46,770 nucleotides of DNA. It comes from Rubrivivax sp. (GTDB lineage Bacteria; Pseudomonadota; Gammaproteobacteria; Burkholderiales; Burkholderiaceae_C). The stretch covers positions 1 through 46,770 of the forward strand of contig JAHECD010000023.1 in assembly GCA_024641945.1 (NCBI GenBank), read 5' to 3'. The notes below the pieces were generated by a model that saw only the letters and a program-made list of their open reading frames with translations, ran no database searches and was not told the origin of the DNA. The position numbers were made by a program, and so were the translations under genes. Positions 20,360-29,578 of this stretch are shown piece after piece (positions within the stretch are counted from its first letter, which is position 1; each line of letters starts with the position of its first letter).

Positions 20360-22642
20360 ATGCGCATTCAACTCGCCGCCCACCGACTTCTGGGTGCAGC
20401 GTGTCTGATTTGGGCCTGCACGCTCGATACCGCGGCGGCCACACCCTCCACCGGTGCGCTGCCCCTGGTCGACAGCACGCCCGCCGATGCGGCGCGGCCG
20501 AAGATCGGCCTCGTGCTCTCAGGGGGCGGCGCGCGTGGACTGGCGCACGTGGGCGTACTCAAGGTACTCGAGCGCGAACACGTGCCCGTGGATCTGATCG
20601 TCGGCACGTCCATGGGCGCCATCATCGGTGGGCTGTACGCCACCGGCATGCGCGCCACGGACATCGAGCGCGAATTGCTCGCGGTCCGGTGGGATGAAAT
20701 CTTTGCGCCGCGCGTGGGTCGGCAGGAGCTCTCTCAGCGCCGCAAGGAACAGGACTTCGAGATCTCCGCCGTGCTCGAGCTCGGTTGGCGCGACGGCGAG
20801 CTGCAGACGCCCCAGGCTGCCGTGTCCAGCCGCGGTCTCGAATCCTTGCTGCGCCGCTACACCCTTCCAGTGCGCCAGACCACGAAGTTCGACACACTGC
20901 CGATCCCCTTCCGTGCCGTGGCCACCGACATGGAGACGGGCGCCGCCGTCGAGCTTTCGGAAGGCGATCTCGCGCTGGCGCTGCGCTCGAGCATGAGCGT
21001 GCCCGGCGTCTTCGTGCCCATCGAGTACGGCGGGCAGGTCCTCGGCGATGGTGGCCTCGTGAACAATCTTCCGGTGGATATCGCACGCAGGATGGGCGCG
21101 GACATCGTGATCGCGGTCAACGTGGGCACCCCGCTGGCGGGACGCGAAACACTGGGATCGGTGGTCGGACTTACCTCGCAGATGATCAACATCCTCACCG
21201 AACAGAACGTACAGCGCAGCCTGGCATCGCTGCGCGAGCGCGATGTCCTCATGTCGCCGGCGCTGGGGAAACTGAGTTCAGGTGATTTCGACCGCACCGC
21301 AGAGTTCTTCGCCGCGGGAACGGCAGCCGCCGAAGCCGCTGTGCCGCGGCTTGCCAGCCTGGCACAGGACCGCGCGCAATATGCAGCCTGGGGCGACAGG
21401 CACCGCGCACCCACGACACCGCCGACGACTCTCGGGTTCGTGGCCTTCGAGGGCACGACGGCGACCAATCCGCAGCGTTTCGCCGCCGAGCTCGAATCGC
21501 AACCGGGCCAACCTTTCGACCCGGTGCGCGCCGAGCGCGACGCCCGCCGCCTCGCGGCCTCCGGCGACTATGTGCGTGCCGACTACCGCATCGTGCGCAC
21601 GCCCGCTGGCGAAGGCCTGTTGTTCGATCTCGAGGACAAACCGTGGGGACCCAACTTCCTGCGTGTCGGCCTCGATCTGTCGACGGACTTCGCCGGACGA
21701 AGTTCGTTCAACCTCAAGTTCTCCCATGAGCGGCACTGGCTGACGCCCAACGGCACCGAGTGGCGCAACCGCCTGAATCTCGGCGAATCGCCCATGCTGG
21801 CCAGCGAGATCTACCATCCGCTGCGCTGGTCGACACGCATGGATGACGATTGGTTTGTCTCCGGGTGGGGTTCGATCGAGAACCAGCGGCTGTCGGCCTA
21901 CGATGCGAACGGCGACGAGGTTGCACTCTTTGACCGGCTCACGGCCCGCATCGGTCTGGACCTTGGCCAACCTTGGGCCGAACTCGGAGAGGTGCGCTTG
22001 GGCGTGCAGCGTGAGAGTCGGCGCCTGACGCCCCATCTGGTCAGCACCGTGCCCATCGGCTCGATACCACGGGTGATCGAACACGAGACGGGCGCAAGCG
22101 CCCGGCTGGTCCTGGACCAGCTCGACTTTGCGCTCTTTCCTCAACGCGGGTATCGCCTCGAGGCCCAGGCGGTGGCCGGCCAACGGCTCAACGCGTCGAC
22201 CACGGAATCGTTCTACCGCCTGCGCATCAACGGCACCTACGTCCGCACGTTCGGCCGCCACACTTTCAACGTATTCGGCCTGGCACACTTTTCCGACCAA
22301 GCGGATGCGTTTTCCGGGTTCGGCCGCTATTCGCTGGGGGGCTTCCACCTGATGTCGGGCTACAAGCCGGGCCAGATCACCGGGAATCAGTTGCTCTTCG
22401 GGCGCTTGACCTGGTACATGCGATTGAATCAGTCGGTCGCACTGACCCGCGGTTTCTTCCTTGGCGGTACGCTGGAGGCCGGCAATGCCTGGCTGCGCCG
22501 TTCGGAGATCTCGCTGTCCGACCTGCGATCGAGCGGCAGTGTGTTTCTCGGGGCGGACACCGGCATCGGACCGATGTACCTGGCACTCACGACGGCGCCC
22601 CGCGGAACGACCGGCATCATGTTCTTCATCGGGCGGCCTTGA
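20360..22642 (+). CDS. PlpD-type patatin-like phospholipase with POTRA and outer-membrane barrel
   Basis: Predicted type Vd autotransporter: a secreted lipase joined to its own outer-membrane pore. The ATG at 20360 (760 residues) follows a TTG two codons earlier. Residues 1-27 look like a signal peptide. The patatin domain (about 47-320) has the oxyanion loop SGGGARG (55-60), the nucleophile GTSMG (Ser 84) and the catalytic Asp in GDGG (about 230). A POTRA-like region follows (about 350-430, TLGFVAFEGTTATN onward). A 16-strand-type barrel related to BamA/TpsB runs to the C-terminal TTGIMFFIGRP. The catalytic dyad is intact, so it should be active. It is convergent with engB, 28 bases away. 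Confidence 0.88.
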   Translation: MRIQLAAHRLLGAACLIWACTLDTAAATPSTGALPLVDSTPADAARPKIGLVLSGGGARGLAHVGVLKVLEREHVPVDLIVGTSMGAIIGGLYATGMRATDIERELLAVRWDEIFAPRVGRQELSQRRKEQDFEISAVLELGWRDGELQTPQAAVSSRGLESLLRRYTLPVRQTTKFDTLPIPFRAVATDMETGAAVELSEGDLALALRSSMSVPGVFVPIEYGGQVLGDGGLVNNLPVDIARRMGADIVIAVNVGTPLAGRETLGSVVGLTSQMINILTEQNVQRSLASLRERDVLMSPALGKLSSGDFDRTAEFFAAGTAAAEAAVPRLASLAQDRAQYAAWGDRHRAPTTPPTTLGFVAFEGTTATNPQRFAAELESQPGQPFDPVRAERDARRLAASGDYVRADYRIVRTPAGEGLLFDLEDKPWGPNFLRVGLDLSTDFAGRSSFNLKFSHERHWLTPNGTEWRNRLNLGESPMLASEIYHPLRWSTRMDDDWFVSGWGSIENQRLSAYDANGDEVALFDRLTARIGLDLGQPWAELGEVRLGVQRESRRLTPHLVSTVPIGSIPRVIEHETGASARLVLDQLDFALFPQRGYRLEAQAVAGQRLNASTTESFYRLRINGTYVRTFGRHTFNVFGLAHFSDQADAFSGFGRYSLGGFHLMSGYKPGQITGNQLLFGRLTWYMRLNQSVALTRGFFLGGTLEAGNAWLRRSEISLSDLRSSGSVFLGADTGIGPMYLALTTAPRGTTGIMFFIGRP

Positions 22643-22670
22643 TCGTCGTTCCCCGTGCCGCCCGACGGCG

Positions 22671-23390
22671 TCACCCCGGGACGCGCGCCGCCTGCTGCAC
22701 CCACTCGCGAATCACGACGGCCGCGTCGCCCACGCCCGACCGCGCAAGGGCAGAAAACAGACACACGCCCACGTCGGACTGCTCGGTGGCAATTTCGCCC
22801 AGCGCGGTCTGCGTGGCCGCCAGCGACGCCTGGCCGTCACGCCGATTGAGTTTGTCGGCCTTCGTGAGCAGGACGAGCAGGCGGACCTCCCCCGTGGACA
22901 CCCGGGCGCCCACCCATTCGAGCAATTGCCGGTCGAGATCGGTCAGTCCGAGCCGCGAGTCCACCATGAGCACCACACCGGACAGGCTGCGCCGAACGGC
23001 AAGGTATTCCGCCATCACCTCCTGCCAGCGCAGCTTGGCGGCACGCTCGACCGCGGCGTAGCCATAACCGGGAAGGTCCGCAAAGAGCGCGTCGGGCGCC
23101 TCTTTCGGGCCGAGCTCGAACAGGTTGATGTGCTGCGTGCGACCGGGTGTGCGTGACGCAAAGGCCAGCCGCTTCCTTTGCGCGAGCGTATTGATGGCCG
23201 TCGACTTTCCGGCATTGCTGCGTCCGACGAAAGCGATTTCGGGAAGCTCCGTCGCTGGCAACTGGTCGAGCCGGCTCGCGGTGGTCAGAAAGCGCGCGGT
23301 GTGTGTCCACGCCAACGCCGCCTTGTGCTCGGCCGCAACCTGCGGCTCCTTCGAAGGCGGCCTGCGGGCGGGCGGTTGGGAGGTGCTCAT
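22671..23390 (-). CDS. engB: Ribosome biogenesis GTPase EngB/YihA
   Basis: Essential small GTPase for 50S subunit assembly. The 239-residue protein has a G1 loop GRSNAGKS (56-63), a TPGRTQHINLF G2/switch segment, DLPGYGYA (G3) and TKADK (G4). The N-terminal extension of about 45 residues, including ARRPPSKEP, is variable. It is divergent from the cytochrome c4 gene; the usual engB-cytochrome c4 arrangement of beta- and gamma-proteobacteria is kept. Confidence 0.95.
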   Translation of the reverse strand: MSTSQPPARRPPSKEPQVAAEHKAALAWTHTARFLTTASRLDQLPATELPEIAFVGRSNAGKSTAINTLAQRKRLAFASRTPGRTQHINLFELGPKEAPDALFADLPGYGYAAVERAAKLRWQEVMAEYLAVRRSLSGVVLMVDSRLGLTDLDRQLLEWVGARVSTGEVRLLVLLTKADKLNRRDGQASLAATQTALGEIATEQSDVGVCLFSALARSGVGDAAVVIREWVQQAARVPG

Positions 23391-23405
23391 CAGACATTGT
23401 AAAAT
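23376..23405 (+). promoter_or_regulatory. Candidate promoter of the cytochrome c4 gene
   Basis: TTGGGA (23376-23381) and TAAAAT (23400-23405) are 18 bases apart, a plausible sigma-70 promoter that overlaps the 5' end of engB on the other strand. Transcription would start near 23412, so the in-frame ATG at 23408 is too early to be the start codon. Confidence 0.4.
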
Positions 23406-23449
23406 CGATGGGTTTTCGCCTTATGAAGCCCTCGCCGGGCCCCACCGAC

Positions 23450-24067
23450 ATGAAGTCGTCCCTCGCATTGATCGTCGCCGTGCTGATCGCCGGCCCCACT
23501 CTGGCCGCCGAGGAAAAGGCCGCCTTCAAGCCAGACCCCGCCAAGGGACAGGCGATCTCGACGCAGGTCTGCGGAGCCTGCCACACGGCGGACGGCTCGC
23601 GCGGACTGCCGGCGAATCCGATCCTTCAGGGCCAGCACCCGGAGTACCTGGTAAAGCAGCTCACCGAGTTCAAAGAGGGCAAGCGGAAGAATGCCGTCAT
23701 GAACGGCATGGCCGCGACGCTCAGCGATGACGACATGCGCCATGTGGCCGCGTTCTACGCCAGCAAGAAGGCCAAGCCGGGCGCAGCCCGCGACAAGGAA
23801 ACCATCCGCCTCGGCGAGCGAATCTGGCGTGGGGGCATCGCCGACAAGTCGGTTCCTGCATGCGCAGGCTGCCACGGTCCGACCGGCTCCGGCATCCCGG
23901 CCCAGTACCCACGTCTGGCGAGCCAGCACGGTGACTACCTCGCCGCACAAATGACGGCCTTCCGCAGTGGCGCACGTGCCAACAGCGCACAGATGACTGC
24001 GATCGCCGCCAAACTCAGCGATCTCGAACTCAAGGCTGTTTCGGACTACGCGGCCGGCCTGCAATAG
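23450..24067 (+). CDS. Dihaem cytochrome c4
   Basis: Periplasmic or membrane-attached electron carrier between the bc1 complex and cytochrome oxidases. The ATG at 23450 gives 205 residues with a signal peptide [20 protein letters not shown]; an ATG at 23423 would add nine residues. Two haem-binding CXXCH motifs, CGACH (41-45) and CAGCH (138-142), head two similar cytochrome c domains, each with a distal Met in a conserved segment ([12 protein letters not shown] and the [12 protein letters not shown] region). The usual engB neighbour supports the call. No clear Shine-Dalgarno sequence is seen at either ATG. Confidence 0.93.
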   Translation: MKSSLALIVAVLIAGPTLAAEEKAAFKPDPAKGQAISTQVCGACHTADGSRGLPANPILQGQHPEYLVKQLTEFKEGKRKNAVMNGMAATLSDDDMRHVAAFYASKKAKPGAARDKETIRLGERIWRGGIADKSVPACAGCHGPTGSGIPAQYPRLASQHGDYLAAQMTAFRSGARANSAQMTAIAAKLSDLELKAVSDYAAGLQ

Positions 24068-24092
24068 CGCATTCGCCGATACGCCCGTACCC

Positions 24093-24117
24093 AGGCCGGT
24101 CATTGACCGGCCTTTTT
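24093..24117 (+). terminator. Rho-independent terminator after cytochrome c4
   Basis: AGGCCGGTC and its complement (24093-24113, loop ATT) form a nine-base-pair hairpin followed by TTTTTC. It separates the cytochrome gene from msrP. Confidence 0.9.
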
Positions 24118-24216
24118 CATGGTCGAAGCCCCGCTGGGAATAATGGGTCTTGCTTGCGCTGTAACCCGGCGCACCCGGCGAGCGAATGTCCGGATGAACC
24201 TGACGGAGAAATTTCG

Positions 24217-25203
24217 ATGTACCTGCTCAAGGACCGCGGTCAAATCCATGCCATCGGATCCGAGATCACGCCCCGCGCGATCTACGAGGATCGGCGCACG
24301 TTGCTCAAGACGTTGGCTGCCGGAGCCACCGGCGCCGCGCTGGCAGGGTGGGCGGGCCGCCAGGCCCTGGCAGCAGAGCCCAAGGCGCTGGCCAGACTTC
24401 CGGGGGCACGCAGCAGTGTCGCGGGTGCGGTGACCATGGAGAAGGCCACCAGCCGACAGGACGCCACCACCTACAACAACTACTACGAGTTCGGCACCGA
24501 GAAGTCCGACCCGGCGCAATACGCAGGCACGCTGAAGCCTCGGCCCTGGTCGGTGGCCATCGAAGGTGAGGTGAAGAAGCCCGGCACCATCGACGTCGAT
24601 GCATTGATGAAGACGGCACCGATGGAAGACCGCATCTACCGCCTGCGATGCGTCGAAGGCTGGTCGATGGTCATCCCCTGGGTCGGATTCTCGCTGGCAG
24701 AACTGATCCGCAAGGTCGAGCCGACCGGCAATGCCAAGTACGTTCAGTTCGTCACACTGGCCGATCCCAGCCAGATGCCGGGACTGCGCTCGGGCGTGCT
24801 CGACTGGCCCTATGTCGAGGGGCTGCGCATGGACGAGGCGATGCACCCGCTGACGCTGCTCACCTTCGGTGTGTACGGCGAGGTGCTGCCGAACCAGAAC
24901 GGCGCGCCGGTCCGCGTGGTCGTGCCCTGGAAATATGGCTTCAAGTCGGGCAAGTCGATCGTCAAGATCCGCTTCGTGGACAAGCAGCCGAAGACCAGCT
25001 GGGAGACCGCCGGCCCCAGTGAATACGGCTTCTATTCGAACGTCAATCCGACCGTCGACCACCCGCGCTGGAGCCAGGCCACCGAGCGACGCATCGGCGA
25101 GGACGGGCTTTTCCAGAAGAAGCGTGCCACGTTGATGTTCAACGGCTACGAGCCACAGGTCGGTCAGATGTACACGGGCATGGACCTGAAGAAGTTCTTC
25201 TGA
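24217..25203 (+). CDS. msrP: Protein-methionine-sulfoxide reductase catalytic subunit MsrP
   Basis: Periplasmic molybdenum-cofactor enzyme that reduces methionine sulfoxide in oxidised envelope proteins. The ATG at 24217 has GGAGAA nine bases upstream and gives 328 residues. A twin-arginine signal ([21 protein letters not shown] at 26-27) exports the folded protein. The cofactor-ligating Cys is at about residue 145 in [11 protein letters not shown]. The [17 protein letters not shown] segment and the C-terminal [18 protein letters not shown] motif are typical. It is 32 bases upstream of msrQ. Confidence 0.95.
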   Translation: MYLLKDRGQIHAIGSEITPRAIYEDRRTLLKTLAAGATGAALAGWAGRQALAAEPKALARLPGARSSVAGAVTMEKATSRQDATTYNNYYEFGTEKSDPAQYAGTLKPRPWSVAIEGEVKKPGTIDVDALMKTAPMEDRIYRLRCVEGWSMVIPWVGFSLAELIRKVEPTGNAKYVQFVTLADPSQMPGLRSGVLDWPYVEGLRMDEAMHPLTLLTFGVYGEVLPNQNGAPVRVVVPWKYGFKSGKSIVKIRFVDKQPKTSWETAGPSEYGFYSNVNPTVDHPRWSQATERRIGEDGLFQKKRATLMFNGYEPQVGQMYTGMDLKKFF

Positions 25204-25235
25204 CTTCGTCCTGCCCCACGATCCGATTCCACGCC

Positions 25236-25892
25236 GTGAACAAGCTCCTGCTGCATCCGGTCGCCAAGCCGTTTCTCTTCGCGCTGGCGCTCGGGCCATT
25301 TGGCTGGTTGGTCTACGGCGCATTCGCCAACCAACTGGGCGCGAATCCGGCTGAAGCGCTGATCCGGTCGACCGGCGACTGGACGTTGCGGTTTCTGTGC
25401 CTGACGCTGACAGTGACGCCGCTGCGCCAGTGGACCGGCTGGCACGCGCTGGCACGGCTGAGGCGCATGCTGGGACTTTTTGCTTTCTTCTACGGCGTGC
25501 TGCACTTTCTGTGCTTTGCCTGGCTCGACATGGGCTTCGACCTCGCCTCGATCATCAAGGACATCGGCAAGCGACCGTTCATATTGGTCGGATTCGCGGC
25601 CCTCGTGCTGATGCTGCCCCTGGCGGCAACCTCATTCAACCGCGCGATCCGCGCACTCGGGGCGGCACGCTGGCAGATGCTGCACCGAGCGGTCTATGCG
25701 GTAGCCGGACTGGGCCTCCTGCACTTCTTCTGGATGCGATCGGCCAAGAACAACTACGCCGAAGTGGCGGTCTACGCCACGATTCTCGGTGCGCTGCTCG
25801 GTTGGCGTCTCGTGAAGCGGCTGACGCGGCGCCGGGCGGCGCCGATCGCCAAACGCCAGGGCGGCAGCCCGCGCGCGCCCGCTACCTCATGA
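25236..25892 (+). CDS. msrQ: Haem-binding membrane subunit MsrQ
   Basis: Inner-membrane b-type haem protein that passes electrons from the quinone pool or flavin to MsrP. A GTG start gives 218 residues with about six membrane helices. Conserved histidines occur in FYGVLHFLCFAW, WQMLHRAVYAV and GLLHFFW, the expected haem ligands. The Arg-rich C-terminal tail is cytoplasmic. The last 11 bases overlap the convergent dctM gene. Confidence 0.93.
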   Translation: MNKLLLHPVAKPFLFALALGPFGWLVYGAFANQLGANPAEALIRSTGDWTLRFLCLTLTVTPLRQWTGWHALARLRRMLGLFAFFYGVLHFLCFAWLDMGFDLASIIKDIGKRPFILVGFAALVLMLPLAATSFNRAIRALGAARWQMLHRAVYAVAGLGLLHFFWMRSAKNNYAEVAVYATILGALLGWRLVKRLTRRRAAPIAKRQGGSPRAPATS

Positions 25893-27174
25893 ATCCCGGC
25901 AGCCAGAGCGACAAGGGCTGGAATTCCAGCACCAGCATCAGCGCCAATACGAGCATCACGACAAAGAGCCAGACGCCGCGAAAGATCTGACGCAGCGGGA
26001 CGCCCGGCAGCAGCGTGTTCAGTACGAACAGATTCATGCCGACCGGGGGCGAGATCAGGCCGATCTGCACCACCAGCACGATCAAGACACCGAACCACAC
26101 CGGGTCGAAACCCAACCCGGTGACGATCGGGAAGAAGACCGGAATCGTCAACAGCACCATCGAGAGCTCCTCCATGATGGTGCCGAGCAGCACGTAGATG
26201 AGCATCATTGCGCCCACCACCATCAGGGGCGACAAACCCTGGTTCAGGATCCAGTCCTTCAGGTCGTTCGGCATCGTCGTGAAGTTGACGAAGCTGGAGA
26301 AGATGGTCGCCGCGATCAGGATGGTGAACAGCATCGCTGTCGTGCGCGCACTTTCCACCAGCACCTCGAACAACACCTTCGGTGTCAGCGCGCGGCGCGC
26401 AAGCGCAAAGAAGAAGGCGCCGGATGCCCCGATGCCCGCACCCTCCGTGGCCGTGAAGACGCCGCCATAGATGCCGCCGAGCACCACCACGACGAGCAGT
26501 GCGACGCCCCAAATATCGCGCACGGCACGCAGGCGCTCGCTCCACGTAGAGCGCTCACCCGCAGGGCCGGCTGCCGGGTCGCGCCAGGTGATCCAGGCGA
26601 TGCCGCACATCAAGAGCGCGGCGCACAGCAAGCCCGGCAACACACCGGCCGCAAACAACTTGCCAATATTCGTCTCGGTGACGATGCCGTAGATGACGAG
26701 GATCGTCGACGGCGGAATCATGATGCCCAGCGTGCCGCCGGCGGCGATGACGCCGGTACTCAAGTAGTCCGCGTAACCCAGGCGCTTCATCGGCGGGTAG
26801 GCGACCTTGGCCATCGTCGCCGCGGTGGCGATGGACGAACCGCAGATCGCACCGAACCCTGCACAAGCGATCACGGTGGCATGGGCCAGCCCGCCCCGCA
26901 CGTGCCCGATGAAGGCATACGCCGCGCGGAACAGCTCGTGCGCCAGCCCCGCGCGGGCCACGAAATTGCCCATCAATACGAACAACGGGACCACGCTCAA
27001 GGTGTAGGCAAAGCCGGTGTCGTAGACCACCTGGGCCGCATTCGCCGCCGTCGCCGGCCAGCCACGCACCAGGCCAAGCCCGATGAACCCCACGAAGCCC
27101 ATCGCGAATGCCAACGGCACGCGCAGCAACGCGAGCGCAAATACGGCGATGAATCCCAGCGTCGCCTCGATCAC
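25882..27174 (-). CDS. dctM: TRAP transporter large permease subunit DctM
   Basis: Large membrane subunit of a tripartite ATP-independent periplasmic transporter, importing a dicarboxylate-like solute with sodium. A GTG start that overlaps the dctQ stop (GTGA) gives 430 residues with about 12 membrane segments. Typical motifs include VPLFVLMGNFVARAG, ICGSSIATAATMAKVAYPPMKRLGY, IMIPPSTILVIYGIVTETNIGKLFAAG and GLISPPVGMNLFVLN. Substrate cannot be told from the sequence. It is the last gene of dctPQM. Confidence 0.95.
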   Translation of the reverse strand: MIEATLGFIAVFALALLRVPLAFAMGFVGFIGLGLVRGWPATAANAAQVVYDTGFAYTLSVVPLFVLMGNFVARAGLAHELFRAAYAFIGHVRGGLAHATVIACAGFGAICGSSIATAATMAKVAYPPMKRLGYADYLSTGVIAAGGTLGIMIPPSTILVIYGIVTETNIGKLFAAGVLPGLLCAALLMCGIAWITWRDPAAGPAGERSTWSERLRAVRDIWGVALLVVVVLGGIYGGVFTATEGAGIGASGAFFFALARRALTPKVLFEVLVESARTTAMLFTILIAATIFSSFVNFTTMPNDLKDWILNQGLSPLMVVGAMMLIYVLLGTIMEELSMVLLTIPVFFPIVTGLGFDPVWFGVLIVLVVQIGLISPPVGMNLFVLNTLLPGVPLRQIFRGVWLFVVMLVLALMLVLEFQPLSLWLPGFMR

Positions 27175-27659
27175 GCCGGCTCCTCGTCGACACCACGATG
27201 GTGGTGCGTGGCGGGAGTCAGCAACAGCAGCGCATGCACAAATGCGGTCACGCCGCACAACACGCTCATCACGTAGACAAAGGGGCCGAGCGGCAGACGA
27301 AGCTGCGACGTGACGTCGCCGTACTCTGCCATGTTGCCGGCCTTGACCCACATCAGCCAGGCGATGCCGGCGAGCGCCGCCAGGCAGAACAGGTCGACCA
27401 GTGCCTGCTGCACGCGGCGCACCAGCGGCGGCAGCATCGAATCGAGCGAGTCGAAGACGACATGTTCCCCGCGCAGCGACACGAGCGGCAGCGCCGCGAA
27501 GATCACCACGACCATCAGCAACTCGGTCACCTCGAGCGAACCCGGCACCGACTGGCTCAGGAACTTGCGCCCGCCCACGTCGACGAGCGTGAGCAACATG
27601 ATGGCAAACAGCGCCACTGCGGCGAGCACGCCGCAGAGCGTGGTCAGGAGCCTCTTCAA
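27171..27659 (-). CDS. dctQ: TRAP transporter small permease subunit DctQ
   Basis: Small four-helix membrane subunit that pairs with DctM. A TTG start gives 162 residues beginning MKRLLTTLCGVLAAVALFAIMLLTLVDVGGRKF, the usual first helix. Further motifs are SLEVTELLMVVVIFAALPLVSLRGEHVVFD and the C-terminal VYVMSVLCGVTAFVHALLLLTP helix. It starts seven bases after dctP and overlaps dctM. An internal ATG (MLLTL) would remove half of the first helix, so TTG is favoured. Confidence 0.92.
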   Translation of the reverse strand: MKRLLTTLCGVLAAVALFAIMLLTLVDVGGRKFLSQSVPGSLEVTELLMVVVIFAALPLVSLRGEHVVFDSLDSMLPPLVRRVQQALVDLFCLAALAGIAWLMWVKAGNMAEYGDVTSQLRLPLGPFVYVMSVLCGVTAFVHALLLLTPATHHHRGVDEEPA

Positions 27660-27666
27660 GACGCGC

Positions 27667-28692
27667 TTACTGGAGCTTGGCCATTTCGGCGCGGAACTCG
27701 GCCAGCACCTTCTTCGCGTTCTTCAGCCCCTTGGACTCGGCGTTCTTGGCCCAGGTCTCGACCACCGGCGCGGTCTTCTCGGTCACGACCTTGACGAAGG
27801 CCGGGTCCGCCTTGGTGAACTGCACGCCGTTGGCCTGCATGAACGCCATGCCACGACGGTCGACCTTGTCCCATCCCTTGCCAAGCATGCGCGCGGCGAA
27901 CTCGCCGGAGATCTCGTCGACCGCCTTCTTCACCGCGGGGTCGAGCGAGTCGTACTTGGCCTGGTTCATCATGAAGACAAAGCTCGTGTTGTAGAGGCCC
28001 CCCGGAAAGGTGGTGGCGTACTTGATGACTTTGTCGATCTTGAAACCCTCGACCGACTCGGCCGGAAACAACGTGCCGTCCATGACCCCTGTGGACAGCA
28101 ATTCATAGCTCTCGGGCGCCGGCTTGAGCGTCACGTTCATGCCGAGGGCCTTGCAGATCTCGTTGACCATGCCGCCACCGATGCGCCACTTCAGGCCGGA
28201 CAGGTCATCGAACTTCTCGATCGGACGCTTGGTATTGAAGACGATGCCCGGGCCATGCGTGAAGACGGCCAGCACCTTGACGCCCTTGTGCTCTTCGGCG
28301 AATGCGGGGTACTTCTGGTACATGCGCTGGAACGCCACCGACGACGCCTCGGCCGACTGGCCGAGGAACGGCACTTCGGCCATCTGCGTCGTGACGAAAC
28401 GGCCGGGGGTGTAGCCATGCACCGTGAACGAGACGTCGACGAGCCCGTTGCGCACCGCGTCGAACGTGGCCGGCGGCGCGGCCACGGCACGCGGCAGCGC
28501 GTTGCACTTGACCTTGCCGGGCACCTTCTGCTCCAGCATTGCGCACCATTCCTTCTGGGTTTCGGTGAGCGTGTGCGCAGGCGGCACCCAGGACGACAGC
28601 GTGAGCACGGTCTGCGCCGAAGCGCCGGCGCCCGCCGTGGCGAGAAGGGCCAGCATCGAAGCGCGCAGGGTGAAGATTTTCAGGGTGGACAT
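27667..28692 (-). CDS. dctP: TRAP transporter solute-binding protein DctP
   Basis: Periplasmic ligand-binding subunit. The ATG at 28692 has AGGAG upstream and gives 341 residues with a signal peptide ending in GASAQ. The mature chain shows the DctP family pattern: LTLSSWVPPAHTLTETQ, GLVDVSFTVHGYTPGRF, DLSGLKWRIGGGMVNEICKALG and MDGTLFPAESVEGFKIDKV. The Arg in WRIGGGM corresponds to the family carboxylate-binding Arg, so the ligand is probably an organic acid. First gene of dctPQM, which reads away from the small gene at 28957. Confidence 0.95.
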   Translation of the reverse strand: MSTLKIFTLRASMLALLATAGAGASAQTVLTLSSWVPPAHTLTETQKEWCAMLEQKVPGKVKCNALPRAVAAPPATFDAVRNGLVDVSFTVHGYTPGRFVTTQMAEVPFLGQSAEASSVAFQRMYQKYPAFAEEHKGVKVLAVFTHGPGIVFNTKRPIEKFDDLSGLKWRIGGGMVNEICKALGMNVTLKPAPESYELLSTGVMDGTLFPAESVEGFKIDKVIKYATTFPGGLYNTSFVFMMNQAKYDSLDPAVKKAVDEISGEFAARMLGKGWDKVDRRGMAFMQANGVQFTKADPAFVKVVTEKTAPVVETWAKNAESKGLKNAKKVLAEFRAEMAKLQ

Positions 28693-28806
28693 CAGGGCTC
28701 CTGGCAAAAGTGGGGGCATCGGAACGCGGCGTCACGGCGCTCCAACCCGATATGCAAATTGTCCCGGCCCTGTCCGGCATGCTTTGTGCTGGTTTTCCTT
28801 GATCAA

Positions 28807-28851
28807 TCTGGCGCTGTGAATCGCTGCACATGCACGGTGCGTGGCGCCAGA
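28807..28851. repeat. Inverted repeat upstream of dctPQM
   Basis: TCTGGCGC (28807-28814) and GCGCCAGA (28844-28851) are perfect inverted eight-base arms around a 29-base spacer that itself contains CACATGCACGGTGCGTG, partly palindromic. It sits in the 264-base gap between divergent dctP and the gene at 28957. It might be an operator; no regulator gene is adjacent. Confidence 0.3.
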
Positions 28852-28956
28852 GCGATGGTCTGTCAACTCTGCACCCCCGCATTTCGGGGAGCCTGACCCA
28901 CCGCGCTCAGGCACCCGCCTAGGATCCATTCAGACGAATGTAGAAGGACCCGAACG

Positions 28957-29484
28957 ATGCAGCCTCGCGACGCCGAATCCCCGCCCCCCAGCTCCTTCGA
29001 AGCCTGGCCGACGACCCCGGCACGCGAGGCGCTGCCGCAGGCCGCAGCGGCACTCGACGCCGCCGAGCGACAAGGGCGGCCGCAAGAGATTTGCCGCGCG
29101 CTGACGCGCCTGGCCCGCTGCTATTGCGCGCTCGGCGCGGTGTCGGCCGCCGAAGAAGCCTTGCGCGAGGCCCTGCGCCAGGCCTGCTGCATGGCCGACA
29201 TCGAGGCGCAGGCCGATCTGCTGTGCCAGCTGGCACAAGCCTCCTGCCTGCGTGCCGAGCAACTGGCGCCCGAAGATCATGCTGCCGCGCGTGCGGCGCT
29301 CGAGCGTGCCCGCGACCAGGCCTTCGAGGCCTCACGCCGGGCGTGCGAGTCCGCGGACCCGAGGCGAGGCGCGCGCATCATGCTGGGCATCGCCAGCGTG
29401 CTCGACCGGTGCGGCGACCACGACGATGCCACCGCCATCACGGCACGGGCCCGGCAACTGTTGGGGGATGCCCGCTCGCAGTGA
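28957..29484 (+). CDS. Hypothetical helical protein, TPR-like
   Basis: No family recognised. The ATG at 28957 has GAAGGA upstream (about ten bases) and gives 175 residues. It is rich in Ala, Arg and Glu, with helices such as ICRALTRLARCYCALGAVSAAEEALREAL and ARIMLGIASVLDRCGDHDDATAITARARQLL. The spacing of small and large residues looks like two or three degenerate tetratricopeptide repeats. There is no signal peptide and no membrane segment, so it is probably cytoplasmic. It has seven or eight cysteines, unusual for a helical repeat protein. Codon bias is like its neighbours, supporting real coding. It is convergent with the large uvrA gene. Confidence 0.65.
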   Translation: MQPRDAESPPPSSFEAWPTTPAREALPQAAAALDAAERQGRPQEICRALTRLARCYCALGAVSAAEEALREALRQACCMADIEAQADLLCQLAQASCLRAEQLAPEDHAAARAALERARDQAFEASRRACESADPRRGARIMLGIASVLDRCGDHDDATAITARARQLLGDARSQ

Positions 29485-29578
29485 AGCAGCGCGTCTCGCG
29501 GACGCTGTCGCGGCGTAGCGCCCTGCGGATGTCGCATCGGCCACACCGCACGCCCGCCGGACCTGCCGTCGAATCCCG

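Noticed and set aside
28740..28800. Possible sigma-54 (-24/-12) promoter for dctPQM.
   Set aside because: GG and GC elements on the minus strand are not spaced by ten bases; the match fails on inspection.
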